DNA of 64,000 nt. Source: Sulfuricurvum sp. GTDB lineage: Bacteria; Campylobacterota; Campylobacteria; Campylobacterales; Sulfurimonadaceae. Under the pieces are notes generated by a model, which ran no database searches, had not been told where the DNA came from, and was given only the letters and a program-made list of their open reading frames with translations. Positions 8,132-16,976 of the stretch are shown here, in pieces. The position numbers and the translations under genes were made by a program. How positions within the stretch are numbered: the stretch's first letter is position 1; each line of letters begins with the position of its first letter. The stretch lies in contig NZ_JALNYS010000001.1 of assembly GCF_023229695.1 (NCBI RefSeq), forward strand, positions 1 to 64,000. Reading direction: 5' to 3'.

Positions 8132-9207
8132 TAACCCCCCTCAAAGCCCTTCGTAAAAACCGGTTTAAAACGGCCCTTATCTTTATGAGTATGAGCGTTT
8201 CGATTGCCGCTATCTTTCTGATCGGGGCGATTGCCGAGGGGGTCGTCGGGATGTATTCGGCGATGCTGAAAACGGACGGGGACATCATCGTCACCCAAAG
8301 AGGGATTGCCGATACCTTTTTCAGCGATATCAACCGTTCCCTGACGCAGACGATTACCGGTTTTGAGGGGGTGAAAGAGGTGAATGCCCTCATCTTGGGA
8401 GCCGCTCCCGTCGATGCTTTGCCGATTGTCGCGATTTACGGTGTGAGCGAAACGCGCTTTAAGAGCTATGCGCTGACTCAGGGGAGGCATCCGAAAAGAG
8501 GGGAGGTGATTTTGGGGAGAAAAATTGACGATACCCTCAAACACCCTCGCACGATTGTCCTCTCCAAAAAAGAGTTTCGGGTGAGCGGCGTGTTCAAAAG
8601 CCGGATCGGATTTGAAGACGGCGGCGTCGTCATGGGGCTTGATGAGGGGGGGGAGCTGTTTCATAAAAGCGCCTCTATTTTTCTCATCAGCCTGAACGAT
8701 TTGGGGAAAAGCGATTCTCTCATTCGAGAGATCAATGCCCTGAACCCCGATCTTGAGGCAAAAACCACCGACAGTTTTATCGATTCGTACAATCAGTTCA
8801 AAATTATCCGGACCAGTTCCGACGTGATCGGAGCGATGGCATTTTTGATGGGGATTTTGGGGATTGTGAGCATGATGAGCATGGTGGTCAATGACCGCAG
8901 GGCGGAGTTTGGAATCATGCGCTCCATCGGCCTCTCAAGCACGACGATTATTCTCCGTCTCTTGAGTGAAACGCTGATCATCTCCGTTGCCGCATTTTTT
9001 GCAGCATGGGGGATCAGCGAAGGGGTATTGGACGTGATCAAGCATGCCGATAAATTTCAAGGGTACATCAACGGTGAAATCGGTGCGGCAATGGTGATCA
9101 ACGTCTTTGTCGTCTCGGTGGCGATGGCGTTGGCCGGGACCTTTTTGCCGGCCCTCTATGCCTCCCGGATCGATCCGATCAGCTTGATCAACAAGGGGTC
9201 GCAATGA
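8128..9207 (+). CDS. ABC transporter permease, FtsX/MacB/LolC family
   Basis: Predicted 359-residue membrane protein with an N-terminal transmembrane helix (residues about 13-35), a periplasmic domain of about 200 residues, and three C-terminal helices (near 230-350) with MGILGIVSMMSMVVNDRRAEFGIMRSIG, the coupling region typical of FtsX-type permeases (only its end, AEFGIMRSIG, is diagnostic). Such mechanotransmission transporters move lipoproteins, peptides or substrates from the periplasm. GTG start at 8128 overlaps the upstream stop; the stop overlaps the ATPase start by 4 nt (ATGA). Substrate unknown. Confidence 0.88.
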   Translation: MITPLKALRKNRFKTALIFMSMSVSIAAIFLIGAIAEGVVGMYSAMLKTDGDIIVTQRGIADTFFSDINRSLTQTITGFEGVKEVNALILGAAPVDALPIVAIYGVSETRFKSYALTQGRHPKRGEVILGRKIDDTLKHPRTIVLSKKEFRVSGVFKSRIGFEDGGVVMGLDEGGELFHKSASIFLISLNDLGKSDSLIREINALNPDLEAKTTDSFIDSYNQFKIIRTSSDVIGAMAFLMGILGIVSMMSMVVNDRRAEFGIMRSIGLSSTTIILRLLSETLIISVAAFFAAWGISEGVLDVIKHADKFQGYINGEIGAAMVINVFVVSVAMALAGTFLPALYASRIDPISLINKGSQ

Positions 9208-9845
9208 CGATCGAGGGGAAATCTCTGGAGCACTTTTACGGGCGCGAACAGGTTCTGAAGGGGGTTGACGTCACGATCCGCCCGGGGGAATTTGTCGCGA
9301 TCATCGGCGAAAGCGGCAGCGGCAAAACGACGCTCCTCTCGATCCTCTCCACCCTTTTGCATCCGACTCACGGAGAGGTGCGGTATGAGGGGAAGGGTCT
9401 GGATGCGTTGGGAAATATCGACACGTTCCGTCGCCGCAAAATCGGATTCGTGTTTCAGTTTCACTATCTGATCGGCTATTTGACCCTGCGGGAGAATATC
9501 GCGCTGGCCGCGTTGGCGGAATATGCCGATCAGATCGATCCGCTGATGGAACGTCTGGGGATCGAACGTCTGGGCGGGCGCTACAGCGATGAGGTTTCGG
9601 GGGGGGAACGGCAGCGTGCCGCGATCGCGCGTGCTCTGATCAACCGTCCCCGGGTCGTTTTTGCCGACGAGCCGACGGGAAATCTGGATACGAAAAATGC
9701 CCTCGGCGTATATGAGCTGTTCGCTCAGTTTTCACAAGAGGGGACGGCGTTCGTCGTCGCCTCGCACGACAAAAAAATCACCGAGTTTGCCGACACGATT
9801 ATCGAAATGGAGGATGGCGTTGTTAAAAAAGTTATTACACGCTGA
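9204..9845 (+). CDS. ABC transporter ATP-binding protein, LolD/MacB type
   Basis: Predicted 213 residues. Walker A GESGSGKTT (near 36-44), Q-loop FQFHYLIGYLT, signature SGGERQR, Walker B VVFADEPTG and the switch His in ASHDKK are all present, so it should be an active ATPase. It pairs with the FtsX-like permease just upstream (4-nt overlap). It also overlaps the next gene by about 30 nt. Together with the secreted protein and the membrane proteins downstream, it forms an uncommon operon whose substrate is not evident from sequence. Confidence 0.92.
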   Translation: MTIEGKSLEHFYGREQVLKGVDVTIRPGEFVAIIGESGSGKTTLLSILSTLLHPTHGEVRYEGKGLDALGNIDTFRRRKIGFVFQFHYLIGYLTLRENIALAALAEYADQIDPLMERLGIERLGGRYSDEVSGGERQRAAIARALINRPRVVFADEPTGNLDTKNALGVYELFAQFSQEGTAFVVASHDKKITEFADTIIEMEDGVVKKVITR

Positions 9846-11364
9846 ACTCCCGTTAGGGCTGTTTTGGCTCACCCTCGGGCTTTTGGCGGGATTGGTCTAT
9901 TCGCTGGAGATGATCGGTCTGGACGCCAACGCAACGCTCCTCTCCCCCGAGCGTGCCCGTTCGCTTCATATCTCGCAGATGCTGTACGGGTTTTTTCCGT
10001 TGATCCTCTCTCTCCTTCCGTTTGCCCTGTTTGAACAGGAGGGGGTTTTGAGTGAAAAAGGGCTCTCCCATCTGCGCCGCTATTTTGCGGTGTGGAACCT
10101 CTTTTTGCTTTTTATGACGATGTCGATTCTGTTCGGAAATATCCGGGGGCTTCCGTTTTACGATTTTCCCTATCAGCTCAATTTCATCCTGGCGGGGAGC
10201 GGGATATTTTACCTTTTGGCCTTGGTCGATGCCCTCCGACGGTATGAAAAACGGCCCCTTTGGGTCAATATCTCCCTTGCGGCGGTGGTGGTCGCCCCGC
10301 TGCTGCTGCTGGTACTGATGAACCCTCAGTACGGGCAGGTGGAACAGACGCTGGTGGGGCCGCACGGGGACAATACGCTGGGGATGAGCTTTGCGCTGAT
10401 TCCGATCTACTATCTGTTGATCAAACTCAATGCGACCCGTCCGTTCGTCCCGGCAGGGAAAGGGTTGTGGATCATTCCGCTGGGGGGGTATATCGTCTCG
10501 TTGGCCATCCGCAATTTTGTCCATCCCCTGAGTTACACCGAAGAGTGGATTTTTCAGTATCTCACCTTGCTTTATCTGCCGCTGTTGTGGATATGGCTCC
10601 GGGATGCGGGGGTGAGTTTTAAAACTAACCCCTATCTGATCCTCTCGATTCTCGCGTTTGCTTTGGTCGATGTGGAGGGGAATATCCTCTTTATCCCCGA
10701 AATTCGGGAGCTGATCCACCGTAACGATCTCGTCGTCGGGCATGCCCATATCGCGATGGGGCTTGGGGTCGCTTTTATGGGGCTCAGCGTCGCGCACCGT
10801 TTGGCGGGAGAGATATTCAACCGTTTTTTTGCGATCGGATGGAGTGTACTGATCCTTTTGATGGCCCTCTCTCTTAGCGTCGCCGGAAGCATCGAGGCAC
10901 GATGGGTGGGGGGAAGCGTTGAGCCGTTTTGGCTGCTGCGTTCGATTATGGGGGCGGGGCTTGTCGTTTTGGCGGGGACGGTTTTGGTCCGGCGCCTGTA
11001 TCGCCCTTTGCGTACCCCCCTTGAATGGTACCATCTGAACGGCTTTTTGAGTGATGCGGCGGGAGGGGCGCTCCTCCTTGTTTTCGGAGGGGTGATTTTT
11101 AACCTTCTGGGATTTCATTTCAGCGGTACGTACGAGTATGTCGTTTTCGCCTTTATGATCGGAACGGGGATCCTCCATTGGAACGGGATGGACGGCGATG
11201 CCGACCGGCTGGCGGGAATCAGCGCAACATTGCGGCTGGTGGTGTCGGCTACGTTCGCTTCGCTCTATCTTGCGGGGATCTTGGATGGGATTGCTTTGCT
11301 TGTATCCTTGTATGACGGAGCGTACGGGCTTTTGTACTGGCTTGTGCTGCGGGATAGAAAATGA
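9814..11364 (+). CDS. Divergent heme-copper-oxidase-like membrane protein (CcoN/NorB-like)
   Basis: Predicted 516 residues with about twelve to fourteen hydrophobic segments. Several segments line up with cbb3 oxidase subunit CcoN: SLHISQMLYGF (His52, low-spin heme ligand position), GPHGDNTLGMSF followed by YY (His184, where CcoN has YGHNAVGFF...YY), FVHPLSYTEEW (His237) and VVGHAHIAMGLG (His310 and His312, CcoN GHVHSGALG). One of the usual paired CuB histidines is replaced (VHP), so the active site may differ from a true oxidase or NO reductase. The start at 9814 follows GGAGG without spacing; TTG at 9820 is an alternative with better spacing. It overlaps the ATPase by 32 nt and the next gene by 4 nt. 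Heme binding and function are inference. Confidence 0.72.
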   Translation: MALLKKLLHAELPLGLFWLTLGLLAGLVYSLEMIGLDANATLLSPERARSLHISQMLYGFFPLILSLLPFALFEQEGVLSEKGLSHLRRYFAVWNLFLLFMTMSILFGNIRGLPFYDFPYQLNFILAGSGIFYLLALVDALRRYEKRPLWVNISLAAVVVAPLLLLVLMNPQYGQVEQTLVGPHGDNTLGMSFALIPIYYLLIKLNATRPFVPAGKGLWIIPLGGYIVSLAIRNFVHPLSYTEEWIFQYLTLLYLPLLWIWLRDAGVSFKTNPYLILSILAFALVDVEGNILFIPEIRELIHRNDLVVGHAHIAMGLGVAFMGLSVAHRLAGEIFNRFFAIGWSVLILLMALSLSVAGSIEARWVGGSVEPFWLLRSIMGAGLVVLAGTVLVRRLYRPLRTPLEWYHLNGFLSDAAGGALLLVFGGVIFNLLGFHFSGTYEYVVFAFMIGTGILHWNGMDGDADRLAGISATLRLVVSATFASLYLAGILDGIALLVSLYDGAYGLLYWLVLRDRK

Positions 11365-12314
11365 ACCTTCTGGTTATCGTTCTGAGCTCACAGCTCCTCT
11401 ATTACCTTCTGATCGCGCAAACAGGGGTTGTCGGGGCGTTCGATTCGGATATCAAGGAGCTTTTTACCCTCCCGATCGGGGGGGTTGTCGGGAGTTTGCT
11501 GAGTGCCTACTGGCGCCATCTCGGGATTAAAACGGAGCTGTGCTTTTTGTTCGGAATCCAGGTGATGCTCTCCTGGTTTTACCCCAATTATTCACTGGGG
11601 GTTTTGCTGGTTCTGGGCTTTGTGGTGGGGTACACGACTCCGCTGCTCCTCTACTTGTTCGGGACGCAGAGCAAACGTCAACTGGCGTTCGGATTGGCGA
11701 TTTCGTATACGGTGGGGACGGCATTGTACACGTATCCGTTCGCCCTTCGGGGCGATATTGCGATCTTTTTGCCCCTTATTTCGATCGTCGCGTTGCGTTT
11801 TAGCCCCCTCCCCTCAGAGATTCGCCCCTGTGAAAAGAGGCTGGACGGACGGATCGTGGCGATGATGATGGTGTGGATTTTTACCGATTCGGCCCTTTTT
11901 GAGACGTTGAGCCGATCGGAAGGGATGGATATCTGGAGCGATTACACGGGGCTCATTATCGTATCCCATCTCGTCGGCGTCTATCTGGCGTATCGGTACG
12001 GGGAGAATTTAAAGCGGCAGGGATGGATCATCTGGGCACTGTTTGTGATCAGTTACGCTTTATACTACATGCATTACCCTCCGGGGCTGGCGGTTGTCTA
12101 TCCTATCGTCATTTCCTATTATAATGTCTTGTTATTTCGCACGCTGATCGCGATGCACAATATTCGCCACATTGCGATCGCGATGGTCGGAGTGGGGTGG
12201 GTTGCCGCATCGGCGGCCAATGCGGTCGCCCTCTACCATCAGCTGTGGATTGCGGTCGCGGTATTGGCGGTTTATATACTTATTTATTCATCTAATTTCA
12301 GGAGAGTATCATGA
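11361..12314 (+). CDS. Multi-spanning membrane protein of unknown function
   Basis: Predicted 317 residues, strongly hydrophobic, about ten transmembrane segments in pairs, with short charged loops (for example SEIRPCEKRLDGR near 155). The overall look is that of a small MFS-like carrier, but no MFS signature motif is visible and I do not recognise a named family. ATGA overlap with the oxidase-like gene upstream and 4-nt overlap with the YceI gene downstream show it is co-translated with them. It may act with the oxidase-like protein or transport its ligand; the sequence does not decide. Confidence 0.72.
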   Translation: MNLLVIVLSSQLLYYLLIAQTGVVGAFDSDIKELFTLPIGGVVGSLLSAYWRHLGIKTELCFLFGIQVMLSWFYPNYSLGVLLVLGFVVGYTTPLLLYLFGTQSKRQLAFGLAISYTVGTALYTYPFALRGDIAIFLPLISIVALRFSPLPSEIRPCEKRLDGRIVAMMMVWIFTDSALFETLSRSEGMDIWSDYTGLIIVSHLVGVYLAYRYGENLKRQGWIIWALFVISYALYYMHYPPGLAVVYPIVISYYNVLLFRTLIAMHNIRHIAIAMVGVGWVAASAANAVALYHQLWIAVAVLAVYILIYSSNFRRVS

Positions 12315-12838
12315 TAGCAAAATTGAGTTTGGCGGTTTTATTGGCCGCTTCGGTGTATGCAGGCAATTTGACGTTTGAGTCGGGATTGATTAAAGCGCAT
12401 ACGGAGGTATTCGGTGACAGTACGATCGATCCGTGGACCAAGAAAGCGACCTCCCATCTGGTGATGGACGATGCTCCGGCGACCCTGCACGGTTCGGTAG
12501 AAATCGGGATGCTCTCTCTTATGAGCGATAATAAAAAGCGTGATGAGCATATGCAAGAGGCGGTCGAATCGGCTCTGTTTCCCAAAGCGGTATTTGAGAT
12601 CAAGGATGTCGTTGTCAAAGGGGACGGGAACTATACGCTCAAAGGGATGATGACCCTCCACGGCGTCACCAAAGCGATGAATTTCGAGGGAAATATCGCC
12701 CAAGAGGGGAATAAGGTCCACATTAAAGCGACCGGTTCCCTTAAGATGAGCGATTACGGGATCAAACCGATTAAACTGATGTTTTTGACGGTACGCGATC
12801 AGGTTGATGTGAACGTCGATTTGTCGTTAAAACGGTAA
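12311..12838 (+). CDS. YceI-family periplasmic protein
   Basis: Predicted 175 residues with signal peptide MIAKLSLAVLLAASVYAGN. The mature part has the YceI lipocalin-like pattern: an early TFESGLIKAHTEVFG segment, FEIKDVVVKGDGNYTLKGMMTLHG and a C-terminal MSDYGIK. YceI proteins bind polyisoprenoids or long amphiphilic molecules in the periplasm. AGGAG at 12300-12304 serves the ATG at 12311. It is the last gene of the operon that starts at 7673, which suggests an isoprenoid or quinone-type ligand may link it to the membrane proteins upstream (inference). The end overlaps the convergent hydrolase gene by 40 bp. Confidence 0.87.
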   Translation: MIAKLSLAVLLAASVYAGNLTFESGLIKAHTEVFGDSTIDPWTKKATSHLVMDDAPATLHGSVEIGMLSLMSDNKKRDEHMQEAVESALFPKAVFEIKDVVVKGDGNYTLKGMMTLHGVTKAMNFEGNIAQEGNKVHIKATGSLKMSDYGIKPIKLMFLTVRDQVDVNVDLSLKR

Positions 12839-13713
12839 ATCTCCCCGATTTCGAGGAGCTTCGCCCGAAAAGGGGGAGGATTGGTCTCAATCCGATGCTC
12901 AAACCACGCTTTGGGCTCATGAAGCGGTTCGTCGGAGAGGCTGAACGTCCCGTAGTGAATCGGGATGAGGCTCTTGGCCTTTAGATCGATGGCCGCATCG
13001 ATCGCTTCTTGGGGATTGAGATGGTTGTGGCGCATGATCCACTCGGGCCGGTAGGCTCCGATGGGGAGAAAGGCTTCGTCGATCTCGAAACGCTCCGCAA
13101 TCTCTTTGAAATGCCCCCCTTGTGCCGTGTCGCCGCTGTGATAGAGACAGTGCTCTTTGCTTTGGATGACGTATCCCCCCCATAGCGCTTTGTTGGTATC
13201 AAAAGGGGTCCGTTTACTCCAGTGTCTGGCCGGGGTGAGGGTAATGAAAAGCCCCCCGATCATCACCGACTCCCACCACTCCAGTTCAAGACACCGCTCC
13301 CGTTCAATCTCTTTGTTTAAATAGCGCCAAAACCCGATCGGAGCGACAATAACCGCCTCAGGATTGTGTTTGAGGAGCATACGGACGGAAGATCGGTCAA
13401 AATGGTCATAATGGGCATGGGTGATGAGGATGATCTGCGCATGCAGCGTATTGACAGGAACCGGAAGCGGCGTGTGACGTTTGTGCATGGGTATATCGCC
13501 GAATACCGGATCAATGGTGAGGGTCGTACCGGCTAAAGAGAGCCAGAGAGACGCATGCCCCATCCACATGGCATAATCTCCGTCGGGAAGGGAATCGTGG
13601 GTCTGAACGAAGAGATTATGTTTATCCTCGCTACGGGGGGAGAGGTATTTGGTGAACTGCCATCGGAGAATGGTGGAAAAAGGGATTTTTTGGGATGTGT
13701 ATCGTTCAACCAT
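12799..13713 (-). CDS. Metallo-beta-lactamase-fold hydrolase (UlaG/NAPE-PLD-like)
   Basis: Predicted 304 residues. The metal-binding box THAHYDHFD, the later HSGD (about residue 193) and IPIHYGTFSLSDEP (about 253) match the metallo-beta-lactamase superfamily, and the arrangement around WMGHASLWL and TIDPVFGD is that of the RomA/NAPE-phospholipase D branch. No signal peptide, so probably cytoplasmic. Substrate not deducible. It converges on and overlaps the YceI gene by 40 bp, so transcripts of the two may interfere. Upstream of it lies a 49-bp palindrome of the repeat family. Confidence 0.85.
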   Translation of the reverse strand: MVERYTSQKIPFSTILRWQFTKYLSPRSEDKHNLFVQTHDSLPDGDYAMWMGHASLWLSLAGTTLTIDPVFGDIPMHKRHTPLPVPVNTLHAQIILITHAHYDHFDRSSVRMLLKHNPEAVIVAPIGFWRYLNKEIERERCLELEWWESVMIGGLFITLTPARHWSKRTPFDTNKALWGGYVIQSKEHCLYHSGDTAQGGHFKEIAERFEIDEAFLPIGAYRPEWIMRHNHLNPQEAIDAAIDLKAKSLIPIHYGTFSLSDEPLHEPKAWFEHRIETNPPPFRAKLLEIGEIYRFNDKSTFTST

Positions 13714-13778
13714 AAGAGAATCCTCTCATCAAAATGGGGAGTATCTTAGCGGATTTTTTCTTTGGGGAGTCCTTTTAA

Positions 13779-13827
13779 CTGATGTTACACACTTTTCGGG
13801 CAAAGCCCGAAAAGTGTGTAACATCAG
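13779..13827. repeat. Minimal repeat copy: 49-bp perfect palindrome
   Basis: Two 23-bp arms (13779-13801 and 13805-13827) are exact inverted copies around a 3-nt loop. The arms begin CTGATGTTACACACTTTTCG and finish in GGGC. This equals the outer hairpin of the longer repeat copies with everything else deleted. It lies between the starts of the hydrolase gene and the end of the protease operon, so it could also act as a transcription stop for the protease operon, though no T-run follows. Confidence 0.85.
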
Positions 13828-13870
13828 ATGGTAATCTTTTTGGTACGGCAAGGGTCAGTAGTTAATTTCT

Positions 13871-15376
13871 CTATGTATCTGAATTATTACCATAAAATTT
13901 TAATTTCCACTTAAAAAATGTACCTGTATTTCCACTTTTTTTATCTACCACTTTGATTTTCCATATACCTTTTGTATTTTCTCCTAGATGCCTCATTGTT
14001 CCAAAACGCCAGTGATTATAGACAAAAACATCAAATAGCGTATTGTGCTGTTCAGCTAAAACGCTAGTGGTACCTGTTGGAGAAGTTAAGATAACATCCA
14101 ATTCTCCTAAATTAGGATGATCACTTGCATCAAATATAATATCAATAAATTCAATTTGTAGAGTATTATCTACAAATATTTCATCACTTATCCCTTCATT
14201 AGAACCATCGGGAATAATCATACTTACATTTTTTTCATACTCAAAAATTTGCTCTTTTTCCAATAATTTATGTTGTAACGCAATACGAATAGCCTCATCG
14301 GTATCCACCAAACCAAAACCATATTTGTGATTAACATGATAACCGGCGCTATTCATCCTCCAATCATTGTCATGAATATCATTTTTTTTAGCACTTTTTG
14401 CTAATACAACCCTAAGATCTCGCCACGTCAACTGAGGTCTAGCCTCTAATATTAATGCTATTACACCACTGACTATTGGTGCGGACGCAGATGTACCGCC
14501 AAAACTTTTGGTGTAATTTTGATCCAAATAATCATCTTTAAAATAAAGAGGATTGTAGCCATGCTTACCTTGAACATCCGTTGTTGTTATTCCTCGCCCA
14601 CTCACGCTTCCTTTTGAGGGAGCACAAACTATTAAAGTCGCTCCTTTTTCCGAATAGAATGCTCTTTTTCCATATTCGTCTACGGCACAAACAGGCACGG
14701 TATATCGATTGTTCACCAAACCGCTGTAGTTGACATTATCTATCGGTAAATCATTAACAATATTGTCACCGTTTCCTGCCGCGAAAACATAGATTATCCC
14801 TTTCCCATCCCGTCCTTTATTTACACCTTCGATTAAAGCCTCTTCCATGAGTTTTTTCAGCGCCAATGGCTCTCCCCAGCTATTTATATCTCCCCAACTG
14901 TTATTGCTAATCCAGACTCTATTTTTTCCCCGAATCAAAGCATCTGCTAAATTGCTTATGGTTGCAAGTCTTAATGCATTAAATCCAATAATTTTTGCAG
15001 AGGGTGCTATGCCTCTGATCCCTTTACCGTTACCTTTAACGGCAGCAATAATACCGGCACATGCTGTACCATGATCTGATTTTTCTTCAAAATTATATTC
15101 TTTGGGCAGGTAGCTGTAGTTGCCTATACCTATATTTGGTTTTAAATCTTCATGTGAAATATCTATCCCGTTATCAACGAGTGATATCAAAACCCCCTTG
15201 CCACTATATTGGGTCTGATTCAAATTAATATGCTCAATATCGGTTTCTGAATTGACCCCTGAAATATACCATTGATCTTTACGAAGAGGATCTTCGACAT
15301 AGTCATTTTGTATATCTTCACTTTTACAACCGTATAAAAGTAATATCAGTAAAAAACTTATCCATAGCTGTTTCAT
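13871..15376 (-). CDS. Subtilisin-like serine protease lipoprotein with P-domain
   Basis: Predicted 501 residues. A lipoprotein signal (LLLYGC, Cys17) is followed directly by an S8 catalytic domain with Asp68 (SLVDNGID), His102 (DHGTACAG), an oxyanion region SNNSWGD and Ser296 (GGTSASAP). Residues about 395-495 form a proprotein-convertase P-domain (DGSNEGISDEI...GIWKIKVVDKK). No propeptide lies between the lipobox and the catalytic domain. ATG at 15376 overlaps the stop of the upstream gene by one base, so translation is coupled; an in-frame ATG at 15394 lies inside that gene. The operon is clearly more AT-rich than its surroundings. A surface or periplasm-facing protease anchored by lipid is expected. 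Confidence 0.9.
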   Translation of the reverse strand: MKQLWISFLLILLLYGCKSEDIQNDYVEDPLRKDQWYISGVNSETDIEHINLNQTQYSGKGVLISLVDNGIDISHEDLKPNIGIGNYSYLPKEYNFEEKSDHGTACAGIIAAVKGNGKGIRGIAPSAKIIGFNALRLATISNLADALIRGKNRVWISNNSWGDINSWGEPLALKKLMEEALIEGVNKGRDGKGIIYVFAAGNGDNIVNDLPIDNVNYSGLVNNRYTVPVCAVDEYGKRAFYSEKGATLIVCAPSKGSVSGRGITTTDVQGKHGYNPLYFKDDYLDQNYTKSFGGTSASAPIVSGVIALILEARPQLTWRDLRVVLAKSAKKNDIHDNDWRMNSAGYHVNHKYGFGLVDTDEAIRIALQHKLLEKEQIFEYEKNVSMIIPDGSNEGISDEIFVDNTLQIEFIDIIFDASDHPNLGELDVILTSPTGTTSVLAEQHNTLFDVFVYNHWRFGTMRHLGENTKGIWKIKVVDKKSGNTGTFFKWKLKFYGNNSDT

Positions 15377-15768
15377 TAGAAAATTATTTGCCAATCAGGA
15401 TAAGCGTATCGAATTCTTTTATCCTTTTTTATTTCATTTGCAACTGATAATGATTTTTCTTTATCCCCTACTTTAAAAAGATAATAGGTTGTTCCAATAT
15501 CTATTTTTTTGATCAGCGCAAGTGAATAAGCAGTTTCTATTTCTTTTAGAATGAATTCACTCGGTGTGTCCAAAAAACAAATAACAACTCCTTGTGTTAA
15601 TATCATTTTTTTAGAAGAAGTATGCGACGATGAGTACACATAAGCATCCAATTTTGCATCAAAATACTCTCTCTTCACATATTTTTTTCGATCTTCATCA
15701 AACCAATACAGCACTTCAGTGGCACTTGCGCTATAAAACATTAATAGGGTTATTAAAATACGTCTCAT
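15376..15768 (-). CDS. Stand-alone subtilase propeptide-like exported protein
   Basis: Predicted 130 residues with a signal peptide (MRRILITLLMFYSASA). The C-terminal half ends with SVANEIKKDKRIRYAYPDWQ, the pattern of S8 propeptides (ANxLxxDPxVxYAEPN) that fold subtilases and block them until cleaved. The stop codon overlaps the start of the protease gene (TAATG), and that protease has no propeptide of its own. I infer that this protein is a separately encoded chaperone and inhibitor of the neighbour. A P-domain subtilase needing a separately encoded chaperone is known from Aeromonas sobria (ASP and ORF2). Homology is by pattern only. Confidence 0.72.
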   Translation of the reverse strand: MRRILITLLMFYSASATEVLYWFDEDRKKYVKREYFDAKLDAYVYSSSHTSSKKMILTQGVVICFLDTPSEFILKEIETAYSLALIKKIDIGTTYYLFKVGDKEKSLSVANEIKKDKRIRYAYPDWQIIF

Positions 15769-16976
15769 TCACTAAGTGCCGCATGCTCATGATAGTTAAG
15801 ATGAGTCGATATTCCGCCAACATGCGTCGCAAAATAGTCTATATGAAATGGAGCCGACATTTTGGAAAAATCTTTTTTTATTATATATACGCTCGTCCCG
15901 TTTTTCTTTGGTACCAACACTACAAAATGATTTTCTATATAATTAATGCTTGAAAAGGTATTGCTAAATTCAAACGGATATTGTGCTTTAGCGCCCGTAA
16001 CAGGGTTGATTTTTAACACTTTTTTATTATTGGTAAAAAAGTATATATCATCGCCCACGACCATCTTGAATCGAATCCCATCCGGCAGATCCGTATATTT
16101 GTCGTGTTTCCACTGACCGTTTTTGCTATCCTTGTGAAATCGGTACAGGGCATTATCGTCCATACTATTCCATATTTTTGCAGACTTTTGCCACTCTTTT
16201 GGCATTTGGCTTTCATTAAAGTCACCGTGTTCTCCATGTTCGCATACGATAGGTTTTTCCTTTACCTTCGGAACATAAAAACTCCCCTCATCACCCTCTA
16301 AAAATAGATTGAAAGTGGTTGTAAAATCACTGTACAGTTCCCGTTTGCCCGTTTTCAAATCGACTTTATAAAGATGTCCATCACGGGAACCATACAAATG
16401 GTTGCCATAAACATGGGTTCCCTCACCCAAACGGGGTCGAATCCGATAGGACTTGGTGGGAGAAAAAGTGCCGTTGTCAATATCTTCTAATGTAATATAA
16501 TGGGTATAAATGAAAATTTCTTTTCCGTCAGACTCCCGTATATCGGGGATATCCCCAAGCTCTTTGGCAGGAAGCTCGGCATGAAATAGTTCAGTCTCAA
16601 TTAACAAGCCATTTTTATGGGAAACAAAATTTGATGGGCTGTCTTTGATATTTTTATGGTAACTTTTTTTGTTCATATCCACAACCTCAAGACCTCCGAT
16701 ACTGCGACTAATCCCTCTAAAAGAATAAGCAATAATTATTTTTTGAAGTTCACAGCTGTATGCAGCCTGATTAAAAGTCTCCTTTGGTTTGTATTCCATA
16801 CGCTTGACAATGCGAGACGTGTCGGTATCGTATTCAAAAAGAAAGATATTTTCTGTATCCGAAACCACAAAGCTGTTGCCGCACTCTTTGACCTCCGCTC
16901 GTTCCTCTTTAGTGCTACACCCACTTGTCATAAATAAAAGAACGATTGTAACGATCCATACTTTGTAGTCCATCAT
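15765..16976 (-). CDS. Lipoprotein of unknown function, beta-propeller-like
   Basis: Predicted 403 residues, lipoprotein signal with lipobox MTSGC. The mature chain is rich in short beta-strand-like blocks ending in hydrophilic turns (VYGNHLYGSRDGHLYKVD, DDIYFFTNNKKVLKINPVTG), suggesting a propeller-type repeat fold. No catalytic motif is recognised. It overlaps the genes on both sides by 4 nt (ATGA), so it is produced with the cysteine-hydrolase-like lipoprotein upstream and the protease pair downstream. It could be a binding partner or a substrate of the protease. AT-rich like its operon. Confidence 0.7.
   Translation of the reverse strand: MMDYKVWIVTIVLLFMTSGCSTKEERAEVKECGNSFVVSDTENIFLFEYDTDTSRIVKRMEYKPKETFNQAAYSCELQKIIIAYSFRGISRSIGGLEVVDMNKKSYHKNIKDSPSNFVSHKNGLLIETELFHAELPAKELGDIPDIRESDGKEIFIYTHYITLEDIDNGTFSPTKSYRIRPRLGEGTHVYGNHLYGSRDGHLYKVDLKTGKRELYSDFTTTFNLFLEGDEGSFYVPKVKEKPIVCEHGEHGDFNESQMPKEWQKSAKIWNSMDDNALYRFHKDSKNGQWKHDKYTDLPDGIRFKMVVGDDIYFFTNNKKVLKINPVTGAKAQYPFEFSNTFSSINYIENHFVVLVPKKNGTSVYIIKKDFSKMSAPFHIDYFATHVGGISTHLNYHEHAALSE

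Noticed and set aside
9661..9813. N-terminal extension of the oxidase-like protein to 9661
   Set aside because: This part lies inside the ABC ATPase gene in another frame and is basic and serine-rich, unlike the membrane protein that begins at 9814.
15376..15768. Subtilase gene broken by a frameshift into two parts
   Set aside because: The small protein has its own signal peptide and the protease its own lipobox, and they meet in a clean TAATG junction, which fits two coupled genes better than a broken one.
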